Positions 21,428 through 32,665 of a DNA stretch of 64,000 nt are shown piece after piece. This DNA comes from Prinsepia uniflora (taxonomy: Eukaryota; Streptophyta; Magnoliopsida; Rosales; Rosaceae): the NCBI GenBank assembly GCA_032719365.1, contig CM064873.1:33147742-33211741 (forward strand). The letters run 5' to 3'. A model generated the notes under the pieces. That model saw only the letters and a list, made by a program, of their open reading frames with translations. It was not told the DNA's origin and searched no databases. The first letter of the stretch is position 1. Each line of letters begins with the position of its first letter. The position numbers and the translations under genes were made by a program.

Positions 21428-24085
21428 TGTGACGACCCGTCCCTTATTTTAAGGATTAATTAAGACAAACAACGGATAAGTGAGGCTAATCGGGGATTAG
21501 CCGAGGATTACCGGACGTTCGGGACGAAATTACGATTTTGCCACTAAACGAAGGTAAATAGTTGACGTTTGACTCAGGAGGTCCGAGGGCCAAGGACCAT
21601 TACATAGATCGGGTCAATACGAGTTCGTAGACAGGCGACACGTCAAATTTGGACGTTCGACGGATAAGTTACGGTTCACAGAAGTTTTGGGTCACTATTG
21701 CACGTTTTACGAAACGGGGAGCTTTTGTAATCAAGTGGGCCCAGATATTTTAGGCAGGCCCAATGGATGAGTGACAAGTGTCATTCATCCGTTGCCCACC
21801 ACTTCCCATACATGCATCTCCTTTTCCTGTTCAATCTCTCAACCAAACCCGAAACCCATTTCCCATTTTGTATAAACCCCATCGACCATCTTCCCCCAAA
21901 CTTCACCCTCTACGTTTGGAACATGAATAAAAGAGAGAGTGGAACGAGACAATGATGTTGGTGGCCGGATCAAGCGCCGTCGTGGACGGCGGACCGAGAA
22001 ACAAAAAATGGTAAGGTTTGAAGCTTGAATTTTGGAAAATAGGTTTTAGGGGTTATCGACCGATCCTATTAATTGAAAGGGTCTCTAGTGATCCTAGGAA
22101 CGGATGGAGATTGGAACCGTGGCCGGAGGTGCTTGGAGAGGCCCGGAACCGAGGGAGAAAACCGGTCGATGTTTCTTTGATCCAAAGGTAGGATCTTTAG
22201 CTCGTTTTCCTTGTTTTAAATTCGTAGAATGATAGGATTTGAAAAGAGGAAGAGATTGGGATTGATAGGATCGAAATTGGACTAAAACCGAGGGAGAAAT
22301 GAGCTGGACCGGCCTCTCTGGTCAGACTAGACCAAAAACCAGGCGGACCGGTCGGACCCGGTCTGCCGAAGGTAGGGGATGCATAGTACAGCGGCGCGTG
22401 GCTCCCACGCGCAGGGGCTGTTGCCGGCACGTGTGGGCCCATGGCCCACTTTTTGGGGAGGGTTCCAACATATGAAATCATCTATTCGATGCAACGAGCA
22501 TTTTGGGACTGGTTTCGTGTCGATCGAACATCGTTTCGATATAGTTCGGGATGTCCGAAGGTTTAGGATAGAATTTAAAAATAGTTAAAAATTCCAAAAA
22601 ATTACTGGGCTTTGGTGAGGGGTTAATTAAGTAGTTAGTAACCTTCTATTACGATTTGGACAGGTTCGGGAGCCCCGGAGATGATGATGTGCCCTGGAAG
22701 GGCGTATGGCATGCTTATCGAGGCACGACTTTGGACGGTCTTTGAGTGGACATTTCTTTCTATATTGATGCATGCATAAATGATTTATACATGTTTTAAT
22801 ACATGTTTTGTGATTCCATGAGTGCATTTGATTGTGGTGTTTAGTATGTACATATTTGTACGTATTTCGAGGTTTTTGGTTTTATACGGTACTTCTACGT
22901 GCTGTGTTTTCTATGCTAGTTTTGTGGAATGGTTTTGGATTTGAAAACATGGAATCGAGCATGAGACCCAGTTGGTTGGAAACTATTGAACTTGGAGTCC
23001 ATTTGAATTAATGGGAAATTAGGCTGGAGGCCCATTTGAGCTATACGATCGGGCTAGGGGCTCTGTTGGTTTATGAACTCGGGCTTGAGGCCAATTGGTT
23101 ATGAAATCGGGGGTGAGGCTCAGTTATGGTTTATAAAGGTAATTTCGGGTTGGGGACCCAATTGTGGATTTACGATGGTTTATGGAAAACCCGGGCGTGT
23201 GCCTTTGAATGGTTTTGGAAATGAAATATGAAAATGGTTTTTCGTATACCATCCTCATGAACGGATGCCATCCAGACGTCTCGTAGTATCTTAGAGTGGC
23301 GGTTGTCTCCTCCAGACATCTCTTAGTTTTCTGGAGCAATCACGGGGTATTTGCCTGCGAGGGGTCATTACACGGAGCGACCGGTCCGTATAGTGACTCA
23401 GGAGCAGGGATTGCCAGAGGTTAAAACCTCCCCCCCAGGGAGGGTCATTGATCTGCGGACAGTGACCTGGGTGGACCCTGGGGAGACTTGGAATTTAAGA
23501 CCCCGGGTAGCACGCGTAGCTTAGAACCGTGATAGGATTGTTGTGACATCTCGGATGTCAGGCATCAGGGATGCCGAGGATTGGTTTTGGGCTGAGTCCT
23601 ACTGGTAATGGTTTTGGGCTGAGACCCATGTGAAGTGATTTGGGCTGAGACCCACATGTACTGGATTTGGGCTGAGACTCAGGTGATTTGGCTTTGGGCT
23701 GAGTCCCACTAATATTGTTTTGGGCAGTGGCCCGTATGATTGGTTTGATTCATGGTTTAGGCTAAGGCCCTAATGGTTTGATTTTGATAAATGATTTTCG
23801 AATGCATGCATGCTTTTTAGTGAAGGGCATAAATATCTTCTTTTCGTGAAATTGTTTTTATAAACTATTTTTTTTGTCCATTCACTGATTTTGTGGTTTT
23901 AATGCCCTTCAGATTGATCGCGGATGCGGGCTGTAGCAGTGACAGAGACATCACACTCCTCCTCCGGATCCTGGCGTACTATGGAAGCCCGGTGGGGGCT
24001 AAAGTAGGAACTTTTTCTTTGTCTGACAAACGGGATCAGGCGCGTCCCGCATTAATCCGGTAGGGATTTGGGACGGGTCCTGACA
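21428..24085 (+). mobile_element. probable solo LTR K (gypsy)
   Basis: It runs from TGTGACGACCCGTCCC to GGGACGGGTCCTGACA (2658 bp), the family-typical ends. The flanks ACTAT and AATAT match at four of five positions, so a worn target duplication is plausible. GGTACGAGAT just after the end faintly resembles a primer site, so a 5' LTR of a gutted element is the alternative. The shared hairpin module is at 22391-22420 (GGCGCGTGGCTCCCACGCGC). Confidence 0.7.
23580..23770. repeat. tandem repeat in LTR K
   Basis: Around six units of 30-40 bp contain TTTGGGCTGAGACCCA or variants. A second related series (ATCGGGCTxGAGGCCCA) is at about 22960-23170. Both lie in the repeat-prone part of the LTR. Confidence 0.7.
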
Positions 24086-24412
24086 AATATGGTACGAGAT
24101 AGGGGTTGACGTGAATGTGATGGCATAGCATAATAATATGATATGAGGTGTTGACAACATGATATTTATAATTGATATTGGGCATCAAGGATGGTTGGAT
24201 TGTATATGACTATTGTGATGACCTGGTGGTTGCCGTTATGGTTTATGCATGATAATTTAGATGATTACTAATGTTGTTTGTTTCATGAATATTTTATACG
24301 CATTTTAAGGCCTTGAACTATGTTATATTTTCTTTTAATAATTTTATATGCATGTATTGAAGATTGGATCATTCTAAATTTTCGAGGACAATTTTTTTTA
24401 AGTCGGGATAAA
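24086..24412 (+). other. 3' internal end and polypurine-like tract of element J
   Basis: AT-rich, with no coding motif. The stretch ends with a TTTTTTTTAAGTCGGGATAAA tract at about 24392-24412, in the position of a polypurine tract, directly before the LTR at 24413. Confidence 0.5.
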
Positions 24413-24804
24413 TGTAACACCCCGGGCGTTTGAAAAAAATAAAATGACGATTTTGCCCCTGAAAAGTCAAGAGTTGACTTTTTAACCAAAATTCAAAGTG
24501 TTCATGGACAATATGGGAGGTGAATTTGGTTAAAGAGCTGAAAGTGTGTAAATATACATAATTATATTTGAAATTAAATATGGTCGGCTAGTAAAAACCA
24601 CCACTTGTCGGGAGGTGGGTTGGATATGGGCAGTAACCCCACAATTGAGGGGGGGGGTGGGGGGTGGGGGGGTGTGTTTAATTTGGTTAGTTTACAAAAT
24701 TATGAACTTAAATCAAATTGGTAAAATCCCCTATTTGACACCGGTGGTCAGACAGGAGCAGGAATGGTCCGCTTTTCATGGTATTTTTGGAACAAGTCTT
24801 GTCA
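24413..24804 (+). mobile_element. 3' LTR of element J, internally deleted
   Basis: It starts TGTAACACCCCGG and ends GTCTTGTCA. At 392 bp it is much shorter than the partner at 18781-19755. The first part and the last 300 bases or so are retained and the middle is missing. It carries a G-rich insert at 24648-24674 that the other copy lacks. Confidence 0.75.
24648..24674 (+). repeat. G-rich tract in the 3' LTR of element J
   Basis: Runs of about 10, 6 and 7 guanines are separated by single T or GT. The corresponding place in the 5' LTR reads CCCCACACGGGTGCG. The tract could fold as a G-quadruplex on the plus strand. Confidence 0.7.
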
Positions 24805-25082
24805 TTTGCTATCACCAGGATCTCCCAGATCCCAGCTGATCACAGGATTTGCTGATCCAAGGTTAACAGAATCTCACTGATTCTGTCCTATTGTACAATC
24901 TATTATTTATTAGTTTCCTTTCGTAGTTTGCGAGATGTACATACCTAGCTAAGATCTTCTAGAGATTCCTTCAAGAGATTATATAATTAGGCACTATTGT
25001 ATGCTTAATTTATCAATACAATAAAACATTCTCAATACCTTTAGAATAATCACTATAAAATGTGCAAGTAAACAATTATAAA
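24805..25082 (+). other. possible copia-type LTR fragment
   Basis: The tract has the composition of a copia LTR 3' part: AGATTCCTTCAAGAG, then TATCAATACAATAAAACATT, then CTCAATACC. No clear TG...CA ends, primer site or target duplication were found, so this is a resemblance only. Confidence 0.3.
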
Positions 25083-26314
25083 TATCATGCATCGATGTGG
25101 GCCAGAAACTCTCCCATGCGTCGATGTGAGCCAGAAAGGGGCCTCATGCGTCATTGCAAGCCAGCTTGAGTTGACACGCACACACCGCGCGTCTCACGTG
25201 CTAGCCATGTACCTCATGCACCGACATACGTCTCACGCTCCAGCCATGCCACTCACGTGCCTCAAACAATCTCGACGGAATATTCCATCTCTCTGACAAA
25301 GTATTCCTTCCAACCTGAAGTAATATTTTGACGAAATATTTTGTTAATTAGGAAGAAATGAAATCAATATATTCCATCTATTTTGACGGAGTTAGGCTTA
25401 ACTATGACATCATTAGCTTTTAACACGATATACTAATGTCGTTATCATATTTAGTTAATTCTAATGGCGATCATTAACCCGACATTAACTGACTGGTCAT
25501 CAGAGTCTCTTCGGAGATGATGATCGGACCGCCGTTGTCTAGACAGTCGAATTTTGGGAAAAATTATCGGAGTTGATACTGTACTTCGATTTTGACCTAT
25601 AAACTAGAAAGCTCACTTTTAGTTATAAAGAAAAAGTACCTAGATTAGCCAAAATTTCATGAAGAATCCACAATTGATTGGAAATAGCCTAATTTTACGG
25701 TGAGGTTTGTCCGTCATCGAGTTCTCTCGAAATCAACATGCAACACATCAAATCAAAGCTCTTTAAAAATTTAATAGTAGAGGTTAGCGTTTGAGGAGTT
25801 ACTTGGTTTGTTCGAAAGAACTCGGGGAAACTCAAGCAGCCAGTACGACTCTGTTTCTCTGGCGAGTTTGACGCTGTCATTCTTGGGTAGCAAACACCCC
25901 GTGATTAGGCTAATAGATGGCTTTGAAACACGATTAAGATGATGGTTGAGTTCACCGGAACAATCTCACATGGTTCATCTATGTTCTTGCTGGGAAATCT
26001 CGAATTCAAGAATTACTTCCACCTTTGATTCGAGCTCCAGCGAGCCTCATGCTTCGGGGTTTAGTCCATTGGCCTCTCAATTACCAGGTGAGTCCGTTGG
26101 TGGTGGTGGGTGTTCCTGGTTCGAGACTTGAAGCTAGTTCTTTTGGGTGGTTCTTGAGCGAGGATGTGAAGAAGATGAAGTGTGATTAGAGTGAGAGTGA
26201 AAGGGATAAATTAGATGGGTATGGGTTTTGGGCTAGTTACAATGGGTTTGGGCCTTTAAAATGGACTGGAGTTTGACTTGGGTTTTAGATAAAAAAAACA
26301 TTCAAGATCCTAGA
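25083..26314. other. unassigned intergenic sequence
   Basis: About 1.2 kb without a gene. At 25083-25290 a loosely repeated pattern (ATGCGTCGATGTGAGCCAGAA and CTCACGTGC variants) is visible. The rest holds no open frame with a recognisable domain and no clear repeat ends. It may be old transposon sequence. Confidence 0.3.
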
Positions 26315-26322
26315 CTAAGTAT

Positions 26323-26601
26323 TAGGGGTGAACACGGTACGGTTCGATACGGATATTGACAATATCCAAATTCAAACCGTTAAAATTTTAGCGGCTCGAT
26401 AGGGTTTGGATTTTGTAACGGTTTGGTGTGGATCAAAATGGTTTGAAACAGTTTAGGAAAATCCAAATCCAAACTGCTACTAACATAGTGATTTGGATTT
26501 CCAAACCGTTTGAATTTTATCCGGTCAAATTTAAACCGTTGGATAAATAATAGTTTGAAGCGAATCAGTTAGCAATTTTAATGGATTCGTGTCCACCCCT
26601 A
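26323..26601. mobile_element. hAT-type MITE
   Basis: The 279-bp element begins TAGGGGTGAACACGG and ends GTGTCCACCCCTA, giving terminal inverted repeats of about 13 bp with one mismatch. It is flanked by perfect 8-bp duplications CTAAGTAT at 26315-26322 and 26602-26609. An 8-bp duplication and these termini are typical of hAT-derived MITEs. The interior is rich in AAACCGTT and AACGGTTT motifs and has no coding capacity. It depends on a transposase encoded elsewhere. Confidence 0.92.
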
Positions 26602-26609
26602 CTAAGTAT

Positions 26610-28994
26610 AGTCGAAGCTCATAGTAGTAAGTTGGTAATTTCAAGCTTTCAATTTATTGTTTATGAAATAGGATGGAACAATATATAGTTCCATATCTCT
26701 TTAGATTGTGTCATTTACAATTTTTTATTTTTGAATTCAGCAATCAAATTTCAATACTCCCTTAGACCTCAATATAATTGAAACATGAAGATTAAATACA
26801 TCTTACGAGTGTTACATTTACAAGTGGGGACAAAAAAAGTTACATCAGCCACCACATCAAGATTTTAATAACAATGTAAAACCGCCAATAATTAATAACA
26901 CATAAACTCAATGATTTATCATCAATTATGTAATTAAGTTGTCCAATCAATCAGAAACAAAAGTGTACTTCTATATCTCTTTAAAAGAGATGATTATGAA
27001 CCACTAAACCTAAGATAAGGAATATAATATAGGTGATTATACACGTCTCTTTTGAAGAAGTTCGCTACAACAAGAGATCGATGTGAATATTTCTATTTCT
27101 ATTTATATTTCTATTCCTATTTAATTAATATGAACTTGGGTTGGGAAGAATCATCATAGTTAGACAGAAACGGCATTGAGGGATGCATGAACATTACGCT
27201 CAACCCCTTGGCTGTATAAATAATTCAATAAGTATATACAGTTAAATAATTCAATTTCGATTTTCGAATCCTAAATATTTTTGCTCCTCCTTCCTATCTT
27301 TTATTAAAAGAAATTAATAAAAGAATTATCCTCCCTTTATATCTTTTATTAAAAGACTCACAAAGGATAAAAATCTCAATATCGGCAGATATATCGCTAG
27401 TCAAATTTACAGATATATCTCTAGTCAAATTTACAGATATCTCGCTCTAAATATCAGTATCGATATCGTTTACGGTAAATAAAAATTACGGAAATTCGGT
27501 ATAAAATTTAGAAATTTGGAATGAAACTTTGGGAAAAACTTAGGTACCCAATAATAGTTATATAGGACTAATAAAAACTATAAAATGACTTTGATATAAT
27601 AAATATATGATGAATAATATGATTTAACATGATTCTGATGATGAATAATAATATAAAATCTTAAATATAATCATAAATTGAAGTGAGTTATTATAATTGA
27701 ATGTTAAAATAGTTAAAAAAACATAACAATAAACATACAAAAATTAAATGTAAGAAAAATGATAAAATAAGTTTAAATATATTTAAAATTGGAAAAAAAA
27801 AGATGAAAATAAAGGGCCAAAATTTGTTAAAGAATTTGAAGTAATGGATATATTTAAAATTGGACAAAAAAAAAAACCAACCTTTGTTGAAAAATGAATA
27901 AAAAAGGAAAAAGAAAAAGAAAAAAATAATTGCAGTCATTAAGGTGGGTCGAACCCAAGACCCCCCATACAAGATTCAAAACCCAACCCAACTCTGATAG
28001 CCCGCCTTTTGTAATTTTAGATAACGTCTGATATATAAGTATACATATTCCACTGCTAGCCAACAATCATCTCCTATCTCCTGTTGTGTCTGCAACTCGG
28101 GTTTTCCAACCCGGCGGTATGACCCGACTAAATAACCTTCGATTTACGTCTGATTTTCACGAATTAATAGTGCATTTTCATCGTTTTGATCACATAAAAG
28201 GATCTGTGGGCTCAAAATAAGACTATTGTTCGATATTTCGACGAATTTTCTTCACCCCCTTCTTATGTGTCGCCGATCCAAAATACCAAAATTTCGCCGA
28301 AATTTCGGCGATATTTACCGATATTTTCATATATGAGTATCACATATTAGACAAAATATCTCTATTGAATCATTGACTCGTGGGCCTCATGGCCGAAACA
28401 AAATATCTAAGATTGAATGAACAAGGTTTAATTCATCAACCATCCAATAATATATTGAAGCAAAAACCTCTCGTATTCAAAGTTTCTTGAATTAAATCCA
28501 TGAAAGATTCAGAAACTAAAATAAAGGAACTAAATTTACACACTTTTAAATTATATTAAAATAGAAAATAAAAATTAAAACTAAAAATAAAAGGGCTAAA
28601 TTTATACATTTACAAATTGTACTAATAAAATACGAAATTAAAAGGAAAAATAGAAAAATAATGATGAAAAATAAGAAAATAATGATGAAAATGAACAAAA
28701 AATAATAAGAATTCGCTTAAGGGATTCAGACTTGGGTCTTTGAGGGAGAAAATTACAACCAACTCAGCCAACAAGCCAGGACAAGTTTTGTGATAAACTT
28801 AGAGCGATAATTTATATATAAAACAAATGTGACCGGGGCTACAGCCACGACTGTGTCCGGCTCTGCTCAAATCTAGAGAGAGATGGAAGAAACCACCAAA
28901 AAAATATAGAACAGTAATGCCAAAATTTCAGCTTATATGAAATAAAATTACTAGCCATGTTTGCACTCCTATTTTTTTATTTTTCGTGATACAC

Positions 28995-29042
<48 letters not shown>

Positions 29043-29275
29043 CTTAAATTAAGTAAACTAAAACAGATTAAACAGAGGGAAAAGTGTGAAAGTCACTTTT
29101 GCAAATGAATTCGTAATAATCCATGAAATTGGTGCAAGTGTTCAAAACTTCATCTGAAGATGTGTCATATATACTATATATACATATGTACATTATATAT
29201 GATATATATATATGATATATATATAATCACTATATAAGTGATGGCCGGATACAAGAAGTTCAAAAATGAAATTAA
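26610..29275. other. AT-rich intergenic region
   Basis: Few LTR sequences are seen here. At 27370-27480 there is a short repeated pattern (CTAGTCAAATTTACAGATAT twice, then ATATCGATATCG), and at 28285-28330 an ATTTCGGCGATATTT motif of similar character. An ATT microsatellite is at 28995-29041. An AT-rich tract at 29160-29235 lies just downstream of the RTFL gene. No gene is visible. Confidence 0.4.
28995..29041. repeat. (ATT)n microsatellite
   Basis: About fifteen uninterrupted TTA/ATT units. Simple sequence repeat in AT-rich intergenic DNA near the RTFL gene. Confidence 0.97.
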
Positions 29276-29470
29276 TTATAATTCACCACGCTCGTGCCAA
29301 CAAAAAAGCATAGTGACACATCGCCTGAGAATATAGAACCTTGCTCTTTGCTCCTTAACCAACAAACTACATCTGCGCCCAAATGATCTACATGGCTCTC
29401 TCACATGCCTACCACAGAAGTTGTTGCTGCTGCTGCCGCCTCCGCCGCCTTGCCTTTGCCCTTCCTTCAT
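29276..29470 (-). CDS. RTFL/DVL (ROTUNDIFOLIA-like) small polypeptide
   Basis: It encodes 64 residues on the minus strand, starting at the ATG at 29470; the frame stays open a little further upstream but without another ATG. Residues 1-30 are variable and rich in Gly and Ser. Residues 31-60 carry the conserved RTFL domain, including LVKEQRARFYILRRCVTML and CWHE. In this family the domain is C-terminal, partly hydrophobic and associated with the plasma membrane. Overexpression of Arabidopsis members such as ROT4 and DVL1 shortens organs by limiting cell proliferation along an axis. The proteins are typically 50-150 residues, so the length fits. The gene looks intronless and is preceded by a purine-rich leader (29471-29540). 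I see no lesion. It is the only convincing host gene here. Gene identity is firm at family level; the particular family member cannot be told. Confidence 0.9.
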   Translation of the reverse strand: MKEGQRQGGGGGSSSNNFCGRHVREPCRSFGRRCSLLVKEQRARFYILRRCVTMLFCWHERGEL

Positions 29471-29488
29471 AGTAGTATATATTATCAC

Positions 29489-30210
29489 CTCTTCCTGCTC
29501 TATCCTCTCGATCTCCCTCTCCTTGATATATGATATATGATGGTGTGTACGTATTCAGGAGGAGCTTCAATTATTGTCTTACTTTCTTCTCGTGATTCGT
29601 GAGAAGTGAGAACTGATCAGAGAGGCTGAGAAAGAGACTTTTATTTGTTTAGTGGGGAAGACCGAAGAGGCAGTCGCACAAGGCACTTATATGTAACTTT
29701 CATTTGGTTTATCCCTTTCATGACTTGTAGATTAGGTGGCTCTTGTTTAAAAGACATTTTTGTCCATGCTATCTTGCACACGAGTACTCCCATTTTCAAA
29801 TTCCAAATTATTATTTTGTTAATAAAATTAAGAGTAAATCATTGTTATACCCTTAATAACTTTTATTTTTATTTAAAACATTTAATACTTGTATATTAAA
29901 CAAAATAAGACATTACCTCAAATTTTTTTTATTCAAAAGTCCCTAAATAGAATTTATAAATAATAAATTTCACATTTACCTTTTTATATCTCAAAAAAAA
30001 AAGTGAGTTATTGAGAATTTCTTTAAACAATTAAAAATAACATTATCTTTTTTGTCCTCTTTTCCCCATGTGCCCCTTAGTGTTTGATTTTTTTGGCCTC
30101 TTGGGCCTTTTATTATATTATGCATATAATTAATATTATATATGTATACTATATATATATATATATATTTTGTATATAGTTACAATTGAATTTAATCTAT
30201 AAAATAAAAG

Positions 30211-30244
<34 letters not shown>

Positions 30245-30737
30245 TGAGATGGTGGTGAAAAATTGTACGACATAGACTCTAAACTATATGAAATTAACCA
30301 AATTATTTAATATCAGAAGATAAATAATTTTTAAATTTTAAATTTTAATTTTTTTTAAAGATTTGTTGATTTTAATTATCTTTTAAAATGAGCAAGTGAA
30401 AATATATATATATATATATATGAGTAATGTTTTCATAATCCTCAATATAATCTTATAATTAAAAAAAAATAATGTTGAAATCATGATAGATTTTGGTAAG
30501 TGTTTTTTAGATTTTTGTTGAATTAGTTTACAATTGGATGACATCAGTTGTAATTTATATAAAAACTATGGTCTATTTTAATTGTATAGTCACTTGATTA
30601 GTCGAAAGATTTATGAGTTTAATTTTTCTATATGCAAGCTTTTGAATAAACTTATATGTTAATAAGGACATATGTGTTAGTTGCCCTAAAATTAATTAGT
30701 ACTAAGCTTTTCTTCTTTTGGGTAACAAATGAACAAA
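29489..30737. other. intergenic sequence upstream of the RTFL gene
   Basis: AT-rich DNA containing the likely promoter of the minus-strand RTFL gene (pyrimidine-rich at 29486-29530, so purine-rich in the sense strand). It has an (AT)n run at about 30145-30169, a poly-G run at 30214-30242 and another (AT)n run near 30403-30421. No open frame with a recognisable domain is present. Confidence 0.4.
30214..30242 (+). repeat. 29-base poly-G tract
   Basis: Uninterrupted guanines, preceded by GGGA. Long G homopolymers are rare in AT-rich plant DNA and are error-prone in sequencing, so the exact length is uncertain. Confidence 0.9.
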
Positions 30738-31045
30738 TTAGTAACCAAGGTAAACAACTTCTCTGGAATGGATGACCCCAACGATATCACCATTTAGAAC
30801 TTGCAAGATTGAAGTAGAAGGAGACTCAAGCAGCACCAAACCATCTTCCCAACCATAATAAAGACTAGTTATCATACCAGCCATAAAATTACACTCCCTG
30901 TAAACATGATTAATAGTACAAACCCAAGTTTTGTCAACCAAAGCTCTATATCCATCAATGAGGAATGCAAGCGAATGTAAATGAGGGGTAGGGGTGCATA
31001 CCAGCAAAACAACGGCTGCCGAATCAGACCCAAGAACCACATTAT
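30738..31045 (-). pseudogene. C-terminal half of a plant RNase H-like (RVT_3) domain
   Basis: The minus strand encodes, directly after the D LTR, VVLGSDSAAVVLLV and then HVYRECNFMAGMIT, ending SILQVLNGDIVGV before a stop. SDSA carries a conserved acidic residue, and HVYRECN corresponds to the HVxREaNxxAD block of the RVT_3 domain found in plant LINE-type elements and RNase H-like proteins. The usual catalytic Asp in AD is Gly here (MAGM), so the enzyme was probably already dead. The N-terminal half of the same domain is at 59871-60057 on the other strand. Insertion of element D split them. Confidence 0.8.
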
Positions 31046-32665
31046 TGTCAGGACCCACCCTTAATCCCCCGGGATTAAGGGCTAACTCTCGATCCCGTCT
31101 AACTTACGCATGAAACGAAGGTTAAATTGACGTCCAAACTGCATGTGACACGTAAGTCGAACAAGGGATTCTCGAACCAAACATCCGAAAAGGTACCGGT
31201 CCTCCTAGAGTATACCGAACCACTGTGGATCGCAGGTGTGATGTCTCCGTTTCTCTTGACCAACAGCCCGTGCCGCAACAACCTAGAAGGTATCAAAACA
31301 CGAAAAGACTGTGAGTGGACAAAAATAAAGTATGAGTTTAAAAACAGTTCCATAAAACAATTACAGTTATACCCTCCATTTCAAAAACCAATGCATGCAT
31401 ATCAAAGCCATGTTATAAAAACCATTCACTATTCCGGTTAAGCAAACCATGTAAGAAAACCGAACACGGGTTCTTTCTGTCCAAATCCCGGGCCTCAACC
31501 CAAAACCATCGAAAACCATTTCATCCGGGCATAGCCCCAAAACATCAGAAACCGTTATGAAAAACCATATCACATTTCCACTCATCGAACCTGCTGGATC
31601 TATCTGAGTCTTTAAACTCCCGAGTCTTTAAACTCAATCCAGGCCTCAATATAATCCGAGTCTTTAAACTCCCGAGTCTTTAAACTCAATAGGCATACAT
31701 GGGAAAATATCAGTATCCGAGTCTTTAAACTCCCGAGTCTTTCAACTCAATCCGGGCCCTTCCCCCGTCATAATCATATCCGGGTCTTTAAACCCAACAA
31801 CCAGATCCAGCAAATTCAATCCAAAACCGTTTGAAAACATTTTTCCATTTCCGAATCCGAATCCGCAATCTCATCAGGATCCCGAATCCAAACCCAGAAC
31901 TCATATCCATCTCCTTTCCAGATCCAAGTCCGCAACCATCATTCTGTAAGCCGGCATCCACAATAATCATTCTGAACCCAAACCCGGAATCCACTTCCAA
32001 GTCTCAAATCGAATCCCGAATCGTCATCCGGAATTCCGATTCAAACCCCGAAATCACATTTCTCAAAACCACTTTTTGAACTGGGCTTCATGCCCAAAAA
32101 CACTTTTTCCGAAATCCTATTAAATCATTGATTTCAACTCATTTTTCAAATCCCGACATCAAATCATTTAAACTAGGTTTAAATCACAACATCCATCAAA
32201 ATTTCGTAAAACGTGAAATTCCGTAATTTCCTCGAAAAACGTTCAAAACCGTAAACCATCAAGGTCATAAATCAATTCATAGAATCACGTATGGAAAACA
32301 TATAAAAACATATATGCATGCATCAAGAGTTAGAAAGCAAAGTCCACTCACAGACCATTCTGACGTCGCCTCGATACGCGCGCACTTACGCCGTTTCCGG
32401 CCAGTACGCTATCCTCGGATTTCCCGAACCTGTCCAAAACCCATAACGAGGTCCCTAACTACTTCACAAAGTCCTACTCAAGTCCCATAATTTTCCCGCA
32501 TTTTTAACTATTTTTAATCGAAGCCTAAAACCTTCGGACAGCGCGAAACTTATCGAGACGATGTCTGATTGACTCGAAACCAGCACCAAAATGTTCGTTA
32601 CATCGAATACTTTAAAAGTCGTGTTGGAACCATTCTCAAACACTGCACCACGCGCCCACACGCGC
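31046..32665 (-). mobile_element. LTR D, minus-strand copy, R/U5 side
   Basis: It starts TGTCAGGACCC at 31046, next to the duplication ATTAT at 31041-31045. It is the 3' portion (minus sense) of a long LTR interrupted at 32665 by element B. The sequence matches the reverse complement of 61430-63032 closely. It contains the GAGTCTTTAAACTC tandem array at about 31600-31800. Joined with 42420-43789 it gives about 2990 bp, versus 2975 bp for the plus-strand copy. Confidence 0.9.
31600..31800. repeat. GAGTTTAAAGACTCGG tandem array in LTR D (minus copy)
   Basis: Eight or so copies of the 16-17-bp unit GAGTCTTTAAACTCC, often in pairs, separated by spacers of 20-50 bp. The unit is itself nearly palindromic (GAGTYTTTAAACTC). 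The same array occurs in LTR O, in the plus D LTR and in the 3' LTR of C. Confidence 0.85.

Noticed and set aside
21428..24085. LTR K as the 5' LTR of a complete element
   Set aside because: The sequence after it only faintly resembles a primer site, and no matching second LTR exists in the window. A solo LTR with a worn duplication is simpler.
25695..25880. A 61-codon minus-strand frame with a plausible start
   Set aside because: Short, no recognisable motif, and no signs of a promoter or splice structure that I can judge.
27940..27970. GGTGGGTCGAACCCAAGACC, resembling a tRNA T-arm
   Set aside because: No D-arm, anticodon arm or acceptor stem can be built around it. It may be the tail of an old repeat.
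27691..28066. Phe- and Leu-rich frames on the minus strand that look like membrane segments
   Set aside because: They are translations of A-rich simple sequence, with no family features.
31127..31441. A frame of 104 codons nearly identical to one at 62637-62951
   Set aside because: Both copies lie within the two LTRs of element D. Identity reflects LTR duplication and not protein conservation.
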